From Lactobacillus sp. CBA3605 (lineage in GTDB: Bacteria > Bacillota > Bacilli > Lactobacillales > Lactobacillaceae), in NCBI RefSeq assembly GCF_002970915.1, contig NZ_CP027190.1:930001-994000 (forward strand): DNA of 64,000 bases. The letters run 5' to 3'. Of this stretch, positions 17,823-26,948 are shown in pieces. Position 1 is the first letter of the stretch. Each line of letters starts with the position of its first letter. A program made the translations under genes and the position numbers. The notes under the pieces are model-generated. The model saw only the letters and a list, made by a program, of their open reading frames with translations. It was not told the origin of the DNA and did no database searches.

Positions 17823-19086
17823 CAGTTAACCGCCTTTCAATTAACGCCATGAGTGCGGTCTGTAACTTCATCGACCGCAAGCCCGTAATGACCCCCGCTA
17901 AAAAGCCACGTATCACTAACCGTTCGGCTACCGGGCGTGAAATACCACGACTCATTAGATAATACAATTGCTGCTCATCAATGCGCCCGACACTAGCCGC
18001 ATGCCCTGCTTCAACATCATTCTCGTCAATTAATAGAATAGGGTTGGCATCACCACGCGCCGTTGAGGTCAACATCAAGAGTCGATTTTCTTGATTGGCT
18101 TGCGCGCCATGGGCCCCCTTAACAATATGACCAATACCATTAAAGATTAACGTGGCTTGCGCTAAAATAACGCCCCGTTGCACAATTTTAGCGACAGTAT
18201 GTGGCGCAACATTAGTGACCCGCGTATTTAGCCCTTGGGTTTGCTGACCATTAGCAACAGCAATCGTTTTGACCGTCGCCTGTGCACCTTGACCGTTTAA
18301 AGTCGTCTTAAAATCACCAATGACGCGACCGGCATTCATTTCAGCCAATTCCCAGTCCAATTGGGCATCCGCCGCTACCACACCACGCCGACTGATATAC
18401 GCCGTTGCGGCCGCATTCAACTCATCCAAGCCGGCAAATTCCACCTGACTATTGGTAGTCGCCACGACCTCTACTAAATGATGAACCGTCGTTGGCTGAG
18501 TTCCGAGCGACTTCAAATGCTGCACAACTTTAACGTGAGCTCCAGAACTGGCAATCAACAAGCTGCGTTGCACCACACGAGTTGCCTGTCGCTGATCAAC
18601 GAGTTGGAGAATTTCAATTGGTTCTTCAAGTTGAACGTTGGCGGGAATGTACAGAAAAAAGCCATTGGTCATGAGCGCCGTATTCCAAGCCCCAAACTTA
18701 TCATCATCAACCGCCATCGTACGCGCTAAATACCGCTGCACTAAGTCGCCATGGGTTTGCATGGCCGACCTTAAATCTGATAGAATCACGCCTTGGCGCA
18801 GAGCTGCAGTTGGTAAGGTGAGCTGAATTGTCGTTGCACCAACTGCATAAAATTGTTGCGTACGACCTAACGTTGCAAGGACCCCCGTGGGCGCAGTCAC
18901 TTCAATCTGGCTAGGAGCGATTAATTCAAATAGTGACCAGTCGGCATATGCGATTTTTTCAAAATGCGGTGCTGGTAACTTTAAAGCGGCTATAACGGCC
19001 TGAGTTCTTAAGGCCAATAACCAAGCTGGTTCTAGTTGTGCACGTGAATATTGTTGCACACTGCTAAGTAAGTTAAATTTTGCCAT
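17812..19086 (-). CDS. sufD: Fe-S cluster assembly subunit SufD
   Basis: Protein of 424 aa, the non-identical partner of SufB. It has the beta-helix core (NVQLEEPIEILQLV, FNGIGHIVKGAHGAQANQENR), a conserved histidine in VEAGHAASVGRIDE used for iron entry in the family, and the shared C-terminus [23 protein letters not shown]. It joins SufB and the SufC dimer. Its start abuts the sufC stop (one base overlap) and it overlaps sufS, typical of the Firmicutes order C-D-S-U-B. Confidence 0.95.
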   Translation of the reverse strand: MAKFNLLSSVQQYSRAQLEPAWLLALRTQAVIAALKLPAPHFEKIAYADWSLFELIAPSQIEVTAPTGVLATLGRTQQFYAVGATTIQLTLPTAALRQGVILSDLRSAMQTHGDLVQRYLARTMAVDDDKFGAWNTALMTNGFFLYIPANVQLEEPIEILQLVDQRQATRVVQRSLLIASSGAHVKVVQHLKSLGTQPTTVHHLVEVVATTNSQVEFAGLDELNAAATAYISRRGVVAADAQLDWELAEMNAGRVIGDFKTTLNGQGAQATVKTIAVANGQQTQGLNTRVTNVAPHTVAKIVQRGVILAQATLIFNGIGHIVKGAHGAQANQENRLLMLTSTARGDANPILLIDENDVEAGHAASVGRIDEQQLYYLMSRGISRPVAERLVIRGFLAGVITGLRSMKLQTALMALIERRLTDEI

Positions 19087-19877
19087 TAGTTTTCATCATC
19101 CGTTAACGTCACTGCTAACCCTAAGTCATCACGCAAACCAGCATAGCCCTCAGCTTCTAACGTCTTGGCTAACGTTGCATCACCGGTTTTTACGATGCGG
19201 CCCCCCATCATCACGTGGACAAAATCCGGAACGATATAATCCAATAATCGCTGATAATGGGTAATCATTAACGTTCCAAAATCCGGATGTCGCATGGAAT
19301 TAACGCCTTTAGCAACCACTTGTAAGGCATCAATATCCAAGCCGGAATCGATCTCATCTAAAATAGCAAATTTAGGTTGAATCATTAATAACTGTAAAAT
19401 TTCATTGCGTTTCTTCTCGCCACCTGAAAAGCCGGCGTTCAAGTAGCGTTCGGCCATTGTTGATGGCATATTAAGCAAGGCTAAGTTGGACTCTAATTGC
19501 GCCAAAAAATCAGTTACCGCCAGTGGCTGATCTTTGGGACGCCGCGCATTGATGGCCGCCTGTAAAAATGCCATATTCGTGATACCTTTGATTGCAGCCG
19601 GATATTGCATCGCTAAAAAAAGGCCCGCACGTGCCCGCTGATCCACCGTTTGGGTTAGTAAGTCTTGACCATCCAACTGCACTTGTCCACTCACCACGTG
19701 ATAAGCCGGGTCTCCCATAATGGTCGCTGCCAAGGTTGACTTACCAGTCCCATTAGGTCCCATAATCGCATGGGTTTCCCCAGTATTAATCGTTAGATTA
19801 ACCCCGGTCAAAATCAAGCGGTCCTGTTCATTTTCTGTAACCGATACTTTTAAATCCTTAATCACTAAAGTGGACAT
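19086..19877 (-). CDS. sufC: Fe-S assembly ATPase SufC
   Basis: ABC-type ATPase of 263 aa without membrane domain. Walker A is GPNGTGKST, the signature FSGGEKKRNEI is the SufC variant, and Walker B FAILDEIDSGLD (Glu present) is followed by the SufC-specific SGLDIDALQVVAKGVN. It is the first gene of the suf operon. ATG with GGGG 9 nt upstream (AATGGGGAAACTAAATG). A 13-bp palindrome at 19896-19908 lies in its leader. Confidence 0.96.
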   Translation of the reverse strand: MSTLVIKDLKVSVTENEQDRLILTGVNLTINTGETHAIMGPNGTGKSTLAATIMGDPAYHVVSGQVQLDGQDLLTQTVDQRARAGLFLAMQYPAAIKGITNMAFLQAAINARRPKDQPLAVTDFLAQLESNLALLNMPSTMAERYLNAGFSGGEKKRNEILQLLMIQPKFAILDEIDSGLDIDALQVVAKGVNSMRHPDFGTLMITHYQRLLDYIVPDFVHVMMGGRIVKTGDATLAKTLEAEGYAGLRDDLGLAVTLTDDEN

Positions 19878-19895
19878 TTAGTTTCCCCATTTCTA

Positions 19896-19945
19896 ACTGG
19901 TCACCAGTCAATAACTACTCTATCTAGTTAATCTTTGGCAATCAA
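19896..19945 (-). promoter_or_regulatory. suf operon promoter region with palindrome ACTGGTCACCAGT
   Basis: On the minus strand TTGATT (19940-19945), 17 bp, TAGAGT (19917-19922) make a plausible promoter. Just downstream, 19896-19908, is ACTGGTCACCAGT, a perfect 13-bp palindrome between the start of transcription and sufC. A repressor there would block elongation. Neither an Rrf2-like SufR nor other regulator lies next to it. Confidence 0.4.
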
Positions 19946-20164
19946 CTACTAGACCTTGTGTCAAAATCCAATAGTCATAGTATACGTGATTTGTAAAAAT
20001 TTAGGGGCTTCGGTTGTGAACGAGTCAATTCGAAAAACCAACAATTTCCAGTATTATACTGAAACTACTTACATCATTAGTTAAGCTGAACACCACTTTA
20101 TGCCAATCCAACACCACCTAAGCCCTTAACTCTGATAACCAACTCGATTTTTTTTTGAAACCAA

Positions 20165-20344
20165 TAAAAAAGACTCAAGCCAATTAGCTCAAGTCTCTCA
20201 TTACCGGTTCTTAACGACCCAATTCATGTTATACCCCTATGTGCCCCGTTATGACCCTGCCATTCCGAGCGATGTTTTAAGCTGCATTCAGAACTGGTCT
20301 TGCAAACAATTCTGAAAATAATATGTAAAGCCGTACTGTACCGC
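20165..20344 (-). ncRNA. Possible small RNA or long 3' end after the CPBP protease gene
   Basis: TATACT (20351-20356, minus strand) follows a spacer GCAACGCATTCT that resembles the conserved promoter spacer seen at 14440 and 43345. The roughly 180-nt stretch has a stem TTCAGAA/TTCTGAA and ends in a strong terminator, AGACTTGAGC/GCTTGAGTCT plus six T (20166-20196). No clear -35. The rest of the gap (19946-20164) shows nothing further. Confidence 0.35.
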
Positions 20345-20435
20345 AGTCTTAGTATACCGAGAATGCGTTGCAAATCAGTGACACTAAGATTACAAAAACA
20401 TTACATCCAGTCAAAACTTACTCAAATCTCATGAA

Positions 20436-21647
20436 TTAGGCCTTTAAATGCAATCGGTTATCCACTTGTCGTTGCATTAAACACCGGCGCGAACCGGTTA
20501 ATAAATACCCCGTCACTAACCCGAAAACTAACACCAACAATGCCAAAGTCTCCCATTCAAACAAGTCTGGCTTGGTCATCGTTTGCGATCCAGAAGCCAT
20601 CATACTTAAAATATCGGTCAGCGCATGAATCACGATTGGCACCAGTAAACTTCCCGAATACAAATAACTAACCGCTAAAAAACACCCCAAGGCCGCCGCA
20701 AAAATCATTTGTTCCAACGTTGCCGAGAGCGATTGACCACTTAACGCATTCGTCAAATGCCACGCGCCAAATAAACCACTACTCAAAAAGATGGCCCATT
20801 CTAGCTGATGTTTCCGCGCTTTAAATGCCCGTAATAATAAAGCTAACACCGCAAAACGGTAAAGCCATTCTTCAGCAATTCCAGGTTCTAAGCCACCTAA
20901 AAACAACTGCCACGAGACTGACTTCATATGAAAATCAAAAGTCGTAAATGTGGTTGCCCACGAACTACCCGCGCCATAAGCATTCCAGATGACAAACAAG
21001 CCAGCCAAAACACCAATAAAAGTTAGCATCCCCCAGTTTGCTTGCGGTTGTAGCCGCCAAGTCGGCCAACTAAATTGCCACGCCCACATTAATACGCCAA
21101 CGGTCAATACAAACCCTAAAGCGCCTAAGATACTACTATCGCCCACTAGTTTGAACACTGTGGGAGCAGTTAATCCTGGCAATGCCAACATCGTCATCTG
21201 GGCACTCAAGACACCAGAAAAAATGACCGAAATCAACATTAGGATCCGCCCTAACACGGATTCAATCGGCCGAGTAACCACATAAGCGACGGGGACAAAC
21301 ATCACTATCAATAACGCAAAGCCCACTGCTACTAATCCCTGTTGATCTAAAAACGATAATTTGCTTAACATCAATATTAAATTCGCCACTAACAGCGGCA
21401 AGCTCAAAAATTGCACAATCGTTTGAAAATAATGATTGAATCGGCGAAAACGCCGCCAATGAGTTGTTAACGGTTGGGTCTCAAAAGTCGGCAACACCGC
21501 TCCCAATAATAGCATGATGAGTAACATCCCACCCAAATCAAAAAAGTCCCCACCGTTCATAAATAAAGTCACAAATGCTGCCCCAACTAAAACAATCAAT
21601 TGCCACAGATACCAGCGGCGTAGCGACCGTTCCACATATGGTGTCAT
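20436..21647 (-). CDS. CPBP family intramembrane metalloprotease (Abi/CAAX-like)
   Basis: Protein of 403 aa with eight to ten helices. The CPBP signature is complete: EPGIAEEWLYRFAV (the EExxxR motif, about 259-272), SGLFGAWHLTN with the histidine of motif 2, and VIHALTDIL for motif 3. These enzymes process prenylated or bacteriocin-related peptides; in lactobacilli several act in bacteriocin self-immunity. No bacteriocin gene is adjacent. Start ATG 21645-21647 follows GGGGGATTC; an alternative TTG 18 bases earlier is too near the binding site. Confidence 0.85.
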   Translation of the reverse strand: MTPYVERSLRRWYLWQLIVLVGAAFVTLFMNGGDFFDLGGMLLIMLLLGAVLPTFETQPLTTHWRRFRRFNHYFQTIVQFLSLPLLVANLILMLSKLSFLDQQGLVAVGFALLIVMFVPVAYVVTRPIESVLGRILMLISVIFSGVLSAQMTMLALPGLTAPTVFKLVGDSSILGALGFVLTVGVLMWAWQFSWPTWRLQPQANWGMLTFIGVLAGLFVIWNAYGAGSSWATTFTTFDFHMKSVSWQLFLGGLEPGIAEEWLYRFAVLALLLRAFKARKHQLEWAIFLSSGLFGAWHLTNALSGQSLSATLEQMIFAAALGCFLAVSYLYSGSLLVPIVIHALTDILSMMASGSQTMTKPDLFEWETLALLVLVFGLVTGYLLTGSRRCLMQRQVDNRLHLKA

Positions 21648-21746
21648 AAAAAAAGAATCCCCCAATCTCGTAATGAATTAATCATACCAGACTGAGCGAT
21701 TCGAAAGTTCATATTTTGTTTATTATTCGGTTAGGCCAAACTAATT

Positions 21747-23369
21747 TTAGTACAGCTCACTCACTTGCCCTTGGATAGCTTCATGATTGAGGTATTCATC
21801 ATACGTCGTATCACCACGATCAACTACCCCTTTAGCACTAACTTCCACAATATGGTCCGCAATCGTTTGAATAAATTCGTGGTCATGCGATGTGAAAATC
21901 AACGCGCCAGTAAAATCAATCAAACTATCATTTAACGCCGTGATTGATTCCAAATCCAAATGGTTCGTAGGATCATCTAACAGCAAGACATTCGCCCGGC
22001 TAAGCATCATCTTAGATAACATGCCGCGGACCTTTTCGCCCCCAGACAACACGTTCACTTTGCGTTGCACATCTTCGCCAGAGAAGAGCATCTTACCTAA
22101 GAATCCCCGCAGGAAGGTGTCATCACTCTCTTCTTTAGGCGCATATTGTCGTAACCAATCAATAATCATCAAATCAGAATTAGTAAATTCATCATTGATA
22201 TCACGTGGTAAATACGTCCGCGACGTGGTTTGACCCCAAGTTACGGTCCCAGCATCCGGTGTCATGGCACCGCCGATAATTTGCATTAACGTTGTCGTCG
22301 CAACATCACTCCGGCTAATTAAAGCCGTTTTTTCATTTGGCCGCAATGTGAAACTGATGTTATCAAGAATTTTAACGCCGTCGATTGTTTTCGAGACGTT
22401 TTCAACTTTCAATAAGTCATTCCCAATCTCACGTTCGGGAGTAAATTTGATGAAGGGGTATTTACGTGATGACGGCTTAATATCATCTAACGTAATCTTT
22501 TCCAATTGTTTCTTCCGCGAAGTCGCTTGCTTAGATTTCGAGGCATTCGCACTAAACCGCGCCACGAATTCTTGTAATTCTTTAATCTGGTCCGCCTTTT
22601 TGGCATTGGCATTCGCTTGTAGCTTAGAGGCCAATTGACTTGATTCCATCCAGAAATCATAGTTTCCCATGAATAACGTAATTTTACCAAAATCAACGTC
22701 ACACATATGGGTACAAACTTGATTCAAGAAATGGCGATCATGAGAAACGACAATGACAGTCTTGTTATAATCGGCTAAAAAGTTTTCTAACCAACTGATT
22801 GACTGGACATCTAACCCATTGGTCGGTTCATCTAATAACAAAACATCCGGATTACCGAATAAAGCTTGGCCCAAGAGGACTTTCACTTTTTGTGGTTCCG
22901 TTAATTCACTCATCTTCAAGTGTTGCATTGCTTCATCGATGCCTAAATCTTGTAGCATCTGATCAGCTTCGGATTCAGCATTCCAGCCGTCCATTTCAGC
23001 AAATTCGCCTTCAAGTTCAGCGGCTCGTAAACCATCCGCATCCGTAAAGTCAGCTTTGGCATAGAGTGCATCTTTTTCAACCATGATTTGATATAACTTT
23101 TCATGTCCACGAATCACTGTTGCCAAGACTTCTTCATCATCAAAAGCAAAGTGATTTTGATTTAAGCTCGACATCCGTTCGTTAGGTCCCATCGAAACAG
23201 TCCCACTACTTGGTTGTAACTTACCTTCCAAAATCTTTAAAAATGTTGATTTACCAGCACCATTAGCGCCAATAACCCCATAACAGTTACCCGGGGTGAA
23301 TTTTAGATTAACATCATCATAAAGTTTACGCGTTGAAAATTGCATACTCACATTGTTTACGGTTAACAT
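21747..23369 (-). CDS. ABC-F family ATPase (YkpA/YbiT-like) with degenerate second nucleotide site
   Basis: Cytosolic protein of 540 aa with two ABC domains and no membrane segment. NBD1: Walker A GANGAGKST, Walker B LLLDEPTNGLD. The linker (about 240-300) is rich in lysine and alanine. NBD2: the Walker A position reads SRSDVATTT, without the conserved G-K, the signature LSGGEKVRG is intact, and Walker B is LLLDDPTNHLD with aspartate in place of the catalytic glutamate. ABC-F proteins act on the ribosomal E site; resistance members remove antibiotics. The match to YkpA/YbiT in length and linker is from memory. Start ATG 23367-23369 with AGAGG; an earlier in-frame start at 23450 is unsupported. 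Confidence 0.85.
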   Translation of the reverse strand: MLTVNNVSMQFSTRKLYDDVNLKFTPGNCYGVIGANGAGKSTFLKILEGKLQPSSGTVSMGPNERMSSLNQNHFAFDDEEVLATVIRGHEKLYQIMVEKDALYAKADFTDADGLRAAELEGEFAEMDGWNAESEADQMLQDLGIDEAMQHLKMSELTEPQKVKVLLGQALFGNPDVLLLDEPTNGLDVQSISWLENFLADYNKTVIVVSHDRHFLNQVCTHMCDVDFGKITLFMGNYDFWMESSQLASKLQANANAKKADQIKELQEFVARFSANASKSKQATSRKKQLEKITLDDIKPSSRKYPFIKFTPEREIGNDLLKVENVSKTIDGVKILDNISFTLRPNEKTALISRSDVATTTLMQIIGGAMTPDAGTVTWGQTTSRTYLPRDINDEFTNSDLMIIDWLRQYAPKEESDDTFLRGFLGKMLFSGEDVQRKVNVLSGGEKVRGMLSKMMLSRANVLLLDDPTNHLDLESITALNDSLIDFTGALIFTSHDHEFIQTIADHIVEVSAKGVVDRGDTTYDEYLNHEAIQGQVSELY

Positions 23370-23610
23370 TAAAATACCTCTCTTTTTTGAATGTTGGCAG
23401 TCATTACCAACGAATTGATGTTCAGTGCCAAGCGCTACCTTGGTCGCCATTGACCTATTTTAACTAGCTGATCTTAAACATCCAGTACAACAATATAAAA
23501 GAGGTCAGGACTTAAATCCCAGCCTCCAGTCGTTGCCATCTAGTTGAAGTGTAGCATGTTAACCGCCCTCTTGGCAATCAAAAGGCGAGCACTTTTCTGA
23601 AAATCTGTCG

Positions 23611-24408
23611 TCATTTTCGTAAAATCTCATTTTCAATGTAAGTTAAGACACCATCTTCGGTATTACATTTGGCGATTGCATCTCCTTGGCTTTGCAGTTC
23701 AACCGGGGCATTGCCCATTACGACACCGGTATGCACGTATCGCAACATCTCTAAATCATTCGTGCCATCGCCAAACGCAACCATTTCGGCCGGCGAAATA
23801 CCTAACTGCTCACCTAATAACCGCAAGGCCCGCCCTTTATGTAATCCGGGCTGAATTAAATCCAGACTTCCTTGACCACCGGAAGCAGGAACGGCAAGGC
23901 CCGCCAACTTAGGCGTCAACTCATATACCAACTGGTCAGTCCGCGCTGGGGGACAAATAATATCAAACTTAACGACCGGATCGGTAACCGTCTGCAAATC
24001 AGTAACCCGCTCTAAGTCAGCATAATAAGCGGCCATTGCCGCCAGAAAATCAACATCGGCATTTTTTAACACGTGGACGGTGCGAGTACCGCATAACGCC
24101 AGCTGTATTTCCGGATAAGCCGCCAACACTTGCAGAATTTGCTGCGTGGCAGCTGGACTAAAAGTCGCCGCGGTTAACCCTGCTTGAGATTGCATTAGCT
24201 CGGCACCATTGCCGCCAATTAGCCAAAGGGCCGGATAGTCTTTAAAGAAAGTCGCCAGCTCAACTGCTTGGTGACCACTCGCAATCACGAACTGAATACC
24301 TTGCTGTTGTAAGGCAACATAGTCACGCGCAAAACGTGGCCGATTATAATCACCCTGACTATTCAGAAACGTGCCATCCATATCCGTTGCAATTAATTTT
24401 ACTGTCAT
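23611..24408 (-). CDS. Cof-type HAD-IIB sugar/cofactor phosphatase
   Basis: Protein of 265 aa with the four HAD motifs: DMDGTFL (residues 9-15, nucleophile and acid-base aspartates), IASGHQAVE (Thr/Ser motif), a lysine near KGRALRLLGEQ, and GDGTNDLEML (motif IV). The cap is of type IIB. Typical substrates are sugar phosphates or PLP/FMN; the sequence does not say which. Monocistronic between the ABC-F gene and the DUF2207 gene, both on the same strand. Confidence 0.88.
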   Translation of the reverse strand: MTVKLIATDMDGTFLNSQGDYNRPRFARDYVALQQQGIQFVIASGHQAVELATFFKDYPALWLIGGNGAELMQSQAGLTAATFSPAATQQILQVLAAYPEIQLALCGTRTVHVLKNADVDFLAAMAAYYADLERVTDLQTVTDPVVKFDIICPPARTDQLVYELTPKLAGLAVPASGGQGSLDLIQPGLHKGRALRLLGEQLGISPAEMVAFGDGTNDLEMLRYVHTGVVMGNAPVELQSQGDAIAKCNTEDGVLTYIENEILRK

Positions 24409-24522
24409 CTCGTCGCATCCATTCGTTACGATTTATATCCGTAGTTACCCTCACAGCGTACAGTTATTCCGGGCACAGCGCAACCCTTTTCGATACCGTT
24501 TTGTAACCGCATTCAACAACGA

Positions 24523-24553
24523 CAAAAAAGCTTGGGTTTTAAAATCCCAAACT
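24523..24553 (-). terminator. Terminator of the DUF2207 gene
   Basis: Minus strand GTTTGGG pairs with CCCAAGC and is followed by six T; it is 37 bases after the stop codon. Confidence 0.75.
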
Positions 24554-24589
24554 CCCTATCAACACGCTTGATAAGCGCAATGGTCAGCG

Positions 24590-26422
24590 CTAAAAAGCAC
24601 CACCGCCAGAGCCGCCACCGAAACCACCAGAACTGCCGCCGGAAAAGCCACCAGAGCCACCGCTTGGCGAACTCGCGTTATTTGACGCATCTAAAGCACT
24701 TGAAAAGCTAGCACCTAGCGTTCCTGATAAATCAAAATCGAAACCATCGCCAACAAAGAAAAGTGGGTAATAAATCCCTAACCCGGTTGCCAATGCCGGT
24801 GTGCCAAAGTCTAATTCCAACTTAGCTGCGACCTGCTTTGCCAAGCCAAAGGCCGCCGCATATGGCAAAATCTGTTCCCATAAGATGAGATCACCAATAT
24901 CGGCCGTGTTAAAATGACCGATATCTTTTAACATTTGTCGAAAACCAGTGATTTGATTGACTAATTCTAAGCCAGCATCCGTATTAATAATGATTTTTCG
25001 GTAATTTATGCCGGCTAGTACCCAGCTACCTAACGTTATCACTGCACTTATCATGCCAGTTAAGCCCAACACTCGGGGACTAATCAACCAGCCAGCTCCA
25101 GTCGCCACGACACTTAAAATCGTAACAACCGTGGCAAATCCTAACCAGCGATGTCGCAACGCATAATTGGGTGCATCTTGATACACGGCGACTTGCGTAT
25201 CAATCGATTGTTGCCACTGACTGAACCAGCTACTGAGACGCCCTTTTTTATCCCGTTTACCAAAAGCTTTCAGTTGCGCCAGTTCAAACGTTTCGGCCGT
25301 CGCCAATTGATCAAAACAGTGGTCTAAAAACGAATTAGAAACCGATCGCAATCGCGTCAGCTGCACTTGCGGTTGCCTTTTACCGGGTAACGTTGTGAGC
25401 TTAATTTCTTTAGCCGCAGCTGCTTGTAAAATTTCGGCAGATAACGCATCCGTATTCGGCGATGCCGTTCGCCATAATGACTGCGCTACGGCCGGTGAGA
25501 CGCCTGGCACGTCGAAAGCATGTGGGATTGGTACCGGCCGGACATGTGGTGTCGCCCGATGACGCCAGAACCACCAACTATAGCCACCAATCGTGACCAC
25601 TAAGACCCCAATGGCTAGCCCGTATAGCCCCCAGTAAAGCTGCCGTTGCCGTTGGCGCTTGGCGTTGGCGGCCCGTGCCAACTGCGCTTCTTGTTTTTGA
25701 ACCGCTACCAACCGCTTTTTCGTACTCGTCCGCTGATTAGTTGGTGTCACACTAGTCGGAAAGACCAGATGAGTTTCCACAAACGTGTTCGCTGGATTAT
25801 ACGCCAGGGTAATCAAGACCCGCCCATCAGCTTGACTAACAACCGTCTTACCACTAAGCGGCCCATGCGTCCAACCTTGCAACGCGGTTACTGACTTGGC
25901 TGGCAACTGAATGGTTAGCCGGACTTGCCGCAATGGTTCATCCCAGCCCGTACCGATAATCTTCCAGTTTAGTTCGGCGGTATCTTGATAGTTCGTCACA
26001 ACCCCTAATAAACGATACCGATAAACGACTCGCAATTGATCATCGGCTTTGACCGTGCGATATAACTTCACCCGAAATTGTTGGTTAGTTTGAGTTAATT
26101 GATACGTGTTATCGCTACCAGTCTGGGCAGCTTGCACCGTCTGGGTCATCCCACCATTAAGTTGCGTCGTCACCCCTTGAAACTGGGCGCCTTGAATGCC
26201 ACGTAAATCCTGCACATTAAAGACCCCATGATAATCATCATCAAAATCATAGGTCATGGCTTGCGTCACTTCGGCGCTGCCATCTTTTTGAATATCCACC
26301 TGTGTGTCATAATGACTAATTCGGTAGTCCGCTAAAGCGTGGATAGGTTGCCAATTCAACGTCATGATGCCGACCATTAACCCCGCTAAGAGCCCCCACC
26401 AAAGCATTTTCCGTTGTCGCAT
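24590..26422 (-). CDS. DUF2207 domain membrane protein with Gly-rich tail
   Basis: Signal-like N-terminus (MRQRKMLWWGLLAGLMVGIM), then an extracytoplasmic domain with the DUF2207 opening YRISHYDTQVDIQKDGSAEVTQAMTYDF, a single helix (about 265-290) after an RQRQRQLYWG stop-transfer, a cytoplasmic part, two more helices (about 425-470), and a final Gly/Ser-rich stretch GGSGGFSGGSSGGFGGGSGGG. Function unknown; the family resembles DUF2207 proteins of many Firmicutes. Good ribosome binding site AAGGGGG. No partner gene next to it. Confidence 0.85.
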   Translation of the reverse strand: MRQRKMLWWGLLAGLMVGIMTLNWQPIHALADYRISHYDTQVDIQKDGSAEVTQAMTYDFDDDYHGVFNVQDLRGIQGAQFQGVTTQLNGGMTQTVQAAQTGSDNTYQLTQTNQQFRVKLYRTVKADDQLRVVYRYRLLGVVTNYQDTAELNWKIIGTGWDEPLRQVRLTIQLPAKSVTALQGWTHGPLSGKTVVSQADGRVLITLAYNPANTFVETHLVFPTSVTPTNQRTSTKKRLVAVQKQEAQLARAANAKRQRQRQLYWGLYGLAIGVLVVTIGGYSWWFWRHRATPHVRPVPIPHAFDVPGVSPAVAQSLWRTASPNTDALSAEILQAAAAKEIKLTTLPGKRQPQVQLTRLRSVSNSFLDHCFDQLATAETFELAQLKAFGKRDKKGRLSSWFSQWQQSIDTQVAVYQDAPNYALRHRWLGFATVVTILSVVATGAGWLISPRVLGLTGMISAVITLGSWVLAGINYRKIIINTDAGLELVNQITGFRQMLKDIGHFNTADIGDLILWEQILPYAAAFGLAKQVAAKLELDFGTPALATGLGIYYPLFFVGDGFDFDLSGTLGASFSSALDASNNASSPSGGSGGFSGGSSGGFGGGSGGGAF

Positions 26423-26486
26423 AAGCTACCCCCTTGTTTCCTAAATTTAGCTCAATTTTACCACACTGCCATTGACTGCCCTAACC

Positions 26487-26798
26487 TTATGATAAGTGTT
26501 GCTCACGGGCGGTTAAAAATTGCGTTAAGGCCTGATCAATATCAATCCCAGAACGGTCAGCTAAGACCACTAGCCACCAAATACTTTCGGCCAATTTACT
26601 GGCTAAATCAACGCTAGCCGGTGTTTCTGGCCAGCTGTTCGTCTGATTCATCACTTGCCGGCCAACTAAGCCCGCATCTGTCAAAAAAGCTAACGCATCT
26701 TGTTCTAGGGTCCACGGGTGACCGTCTTGCTGTTGTTCTAATTGATGATAGGCTGTTCGAATTCGGTGACTCCGTTGTGCCAAAGCTTCAATGTCCAT
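26487..26798 (-). CDS. MazG-like nucleotide pyrophosphohydrolase-family protein, 103 aa
   Basis: Short all-helical protein: DLASKLAESIWWLVVLADRSGIDID resembles the E-L-x-D-x-L/W-Y helix of MazG and related NTP pyrophosphohydrolases, which hold the Mg-binding Glu/Asp. Only one convincing acidic pair is seen (E in KLAES; the second EExxE helix is weak), so catalysis is uncertain. 64 bp before the DUF2207 gene on the same strand. Start ATG 26796-26798 follows GGGA. Confidence 0.65.
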   Translation of the reverse strand: MDIEALAQRSHRIRTAYHQLEQQQDGHPWTLEQDALAFLTDAGLVGRQVMNQTNSWPETPASVDLASKLAESIWWLVVLADRSGIDIDQALTQFLTAREQHLS

Positions 26799-26948
26799 TA
26801 TTTAATCCCAACTTTCTGATTTTTATCCCTCAAGCATACCATATCGCGTGGTCCAACTAGACTAAGCCTTACCACAGGCAAGCAACCGTCAAATGTTGTA
26901 GCATGGAGAGTGTGACCGATTACGTCGCCGAAAGGAAGTTCCGACTAC

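Noticed and set aside
23370..23540. Antibiotic-sensing leader peptide ahead of the ABC-F gene
   Set aside because: Only a possible weak hairpin and no well-signalled short frame that overlaps a terminator; not enough to support attenuation.
26487..26798. Antitoxin reading of the MazG-like gene
   Set aside because: No toxin-like partner next to it and the helix pattern is nearer to NTP pyrophosphohydrolases.
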